Source: Adiantum capillus-veneris (Eukaryota > Streptophyta > Polypodiopsida > Polypodiales > Pteridaceae). Taken from it: a stretch of 64,000 bases of DNA. The position numbers were made by a program, and so were the translations under genes. Shown here piece after piece: positions 62,758-64,000 of the stretch (positions are counted from its first letter, which is position 1; every line of letters starts with the position of its first letter). The notes below the pieces were generated by a model. It did not search any database. It worked only from the letters and a program-made list of their open reading frames with translations, and was not told where the DNA came from. Location of the stretch: contig CM043963.1 in assembly GCA_014529385.2 (NCBI GenBank), positions 101,365,912-101,429,911 on the forward strand, in the 5' to 3' direction.

Positions 62758-64000
62758 TGGCACCCAAACCCAGTCGTGGCCGGATAACATCCTACCATAT
62801 TGACCCTATTCTTGAGGAATCATAAAGAGACTCTGATCCCAAGGATGAACAGTAACTAACATTGAGGCTCAGGAGGAGCACACTCATGCTAATGAGGCAT
62901 AGGACTCTCATCATTCCAGTCAGTCCAGACGACGCATAGCTAAAAGGGAATAACGCAAGGCCAAGAGTTCTCGGACCAAACAGGGAGACAAAGGTGCCAA
63001 AGGTAGTAAAGGAAGTCGTCATAGTTCCAGTAGAAAATCTAGAGAGGAGACATCAACTAAGACGGAGGTAGAAATTAATTGGGATGTAGACACGGACTAT
63101 TGTAAGAAGGCTGCAAAAAAGAGTCAAGATTCCAAGGTGAGAAGAGGAAGAAATGAGGCTGATAGACATGATTACACATCATCACTGAAAATATCTTTTC
63201 CCATGTTCAAAGGGGGAAAGAAGGAGGACCCGGATGTTCATATCCAAGCCTTTGAGCAGCATGTTGAGTTAAAAAATAATGATGAAGATGATTGGGGTGA
63301 CTACTTTCCGCAAACATTAAAGGAGGCAGCAAGGAAATGGTACTACCATTACCCGGCTTGTCAACTCAGATCATATAATAAACTGCTTAAAGCTTTCTAA
63401 CTGGAATATTCAGACAACAGAGGGGATGAGGATATAATCTATGAGTTGGATAAGATAAGACAGGGAAAATTGTCAATCAGAAGCTATGTTGAGAAAATCA
63501 AGGAGCTAACTAGAAAATTGCAGGAACCACCATCCGAAAAGCGGCTGCGAGAATGGTTTTTGAATGGGTTTCGCAGTAAGAAGCTTAGGGAACAGGAGGT
63601 ACCGGCACCAACCAAAGAAATTCAATGATTTGGTGCAGCGGGCCCTGAAGCTCAAATAGCAAGCTAAGAAGGAAAAGAGTCATAAGAAGAGGAGGTCCAG
63701 TAGTAGCAGTACTTCTATTTAAGATTCTGATTCCAGTAGAGCCTTCAGTATCTTTGAAAGTAGTTCAGATGAAAGAACCAAAGACAAGACTAAGAAAGGA
63801 TCTTGGTCTACGAAGATTGAAGAGATGGTTTGGCAAATTGCTGAAATTAGCCAGACCAGATAGCCGGTAAGAAGAATGGAAACCTGGTGTTCAAAATGTA
63901 AATCTAAGGACCATGTTTCCAATGAGTGCCCACAGTGTACTTATTGTAAAGCTTATGGCCATCTATGAAATAACTGTGGCATTAGGATTCATCATTTCAA
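62758..64000 (+). pseudogene. Element F gag remnant, running off the window
   Basis: Starts MAPKPSRGRITSYHIDPIL. A Lys/Ser-rich segment follows, then a retrotransposon gag core (63137-63400: KISFPMFKGGKKEDPDVHIQ, RKWYYHYPACQLRSYNKLL; 63446-63628: QGKLSIRSYVEKIKELTRKL). Two zinc knuckles sit near the edge (CSKCKSKDHVSNEC, CTYCKAYGHL...C; 63890-63978). Pol would lie beyond 64000. Fossil. Confidence 0.85.

Overview
This is a gene-poor, repeat-dense stretch of plant nuclear DNA. Nearly every recognisable coding stretch belongs to plant-type LTR retrotransposons: Ty3/gypsy elements with tRNA-primed PBS sites, some with a chromodomain and some with a second RNase H, plus one Ty1/copia element. Long CA microsatellites, nested insertions and the low density of host genes suggest a land plant with a large genome. 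I cannot name the species; a fern, lycophyte, gymnosperm or bryophyte would all fit. No rRNA, tRNA, CRISPR array or intact host gene was recognised.

Layout, left to right. 1-56: (CA)n. 132-4024: element A, a broken gypsy remnant (+) with a near-identical 835-bp tandem duplication over its integrase. 4025-5875 and 14412-16071: the 5' part of chromovirus B-outer (+). It is split by B-inner (5876-14411, -), a same-family element in opposite orientation with two long LTRs, tRNA-iMet-type PBS, PPT and a 5-bp target duplication GTGTA. 16072-19924: a repeated 77-bp piece joined to an LTR-less slice of a dual-RNase-H gypsy element (E3, -). 19925-22157: the 3' end of a chromovirus whose LTR is of another subfamily than the 5' LTR at 4025. 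22158-25140: truncated Ty1/copia (-) with a 144-bp LTR, carrying two small inverted-repeat elements. 25141-28150: largely unassigned. 28150-31304: coiled-coil, gag-like open stretches (-). 31660-35146: a very long LTR holding palindromes and a 1358-bp inverted-repeat element. 35147-41648: gypsy element Y internal region (-), with a retropepsin-like segment lying after the integrase. 41649-about 43010: a second palindrome-bearing LTR. 43480-43950: possible spliced gene remnant. 44077-44791: a lone LTR with PBS (+). 45858-48443: AT-rich unassigned DNA. 48444-54520: gypsy E1 (-). 55807-56722: a second E1-type LTR. 56723-60000: gypsy E2 (-). 60001-62179: unassigned direct repeats and an unrecognised open region. 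About 62180-64000: LTR, PBS and gag of a gypsy element (F, +) leaving the window.

The most useful new observations concern short elements and non-coding structure rather than genes. (1) A 247-bp non-autonomous inverted-repeat family is present in three copies, each with a perfect and different 8-bp target duplication. (2) A near-perfect palindrome recurs every ~273-296 bp inside two long LTRs. (3) A 1358-bp element is flanked by TTAA, with an 18-bp inverted repeat and a triplicated hairpin unit. (4) A filler-like junction at 15888-16148 helps explain why the two halves of B-outer carry different LTRs. All LTR elements here are described as fossils; each has multiple breaks.
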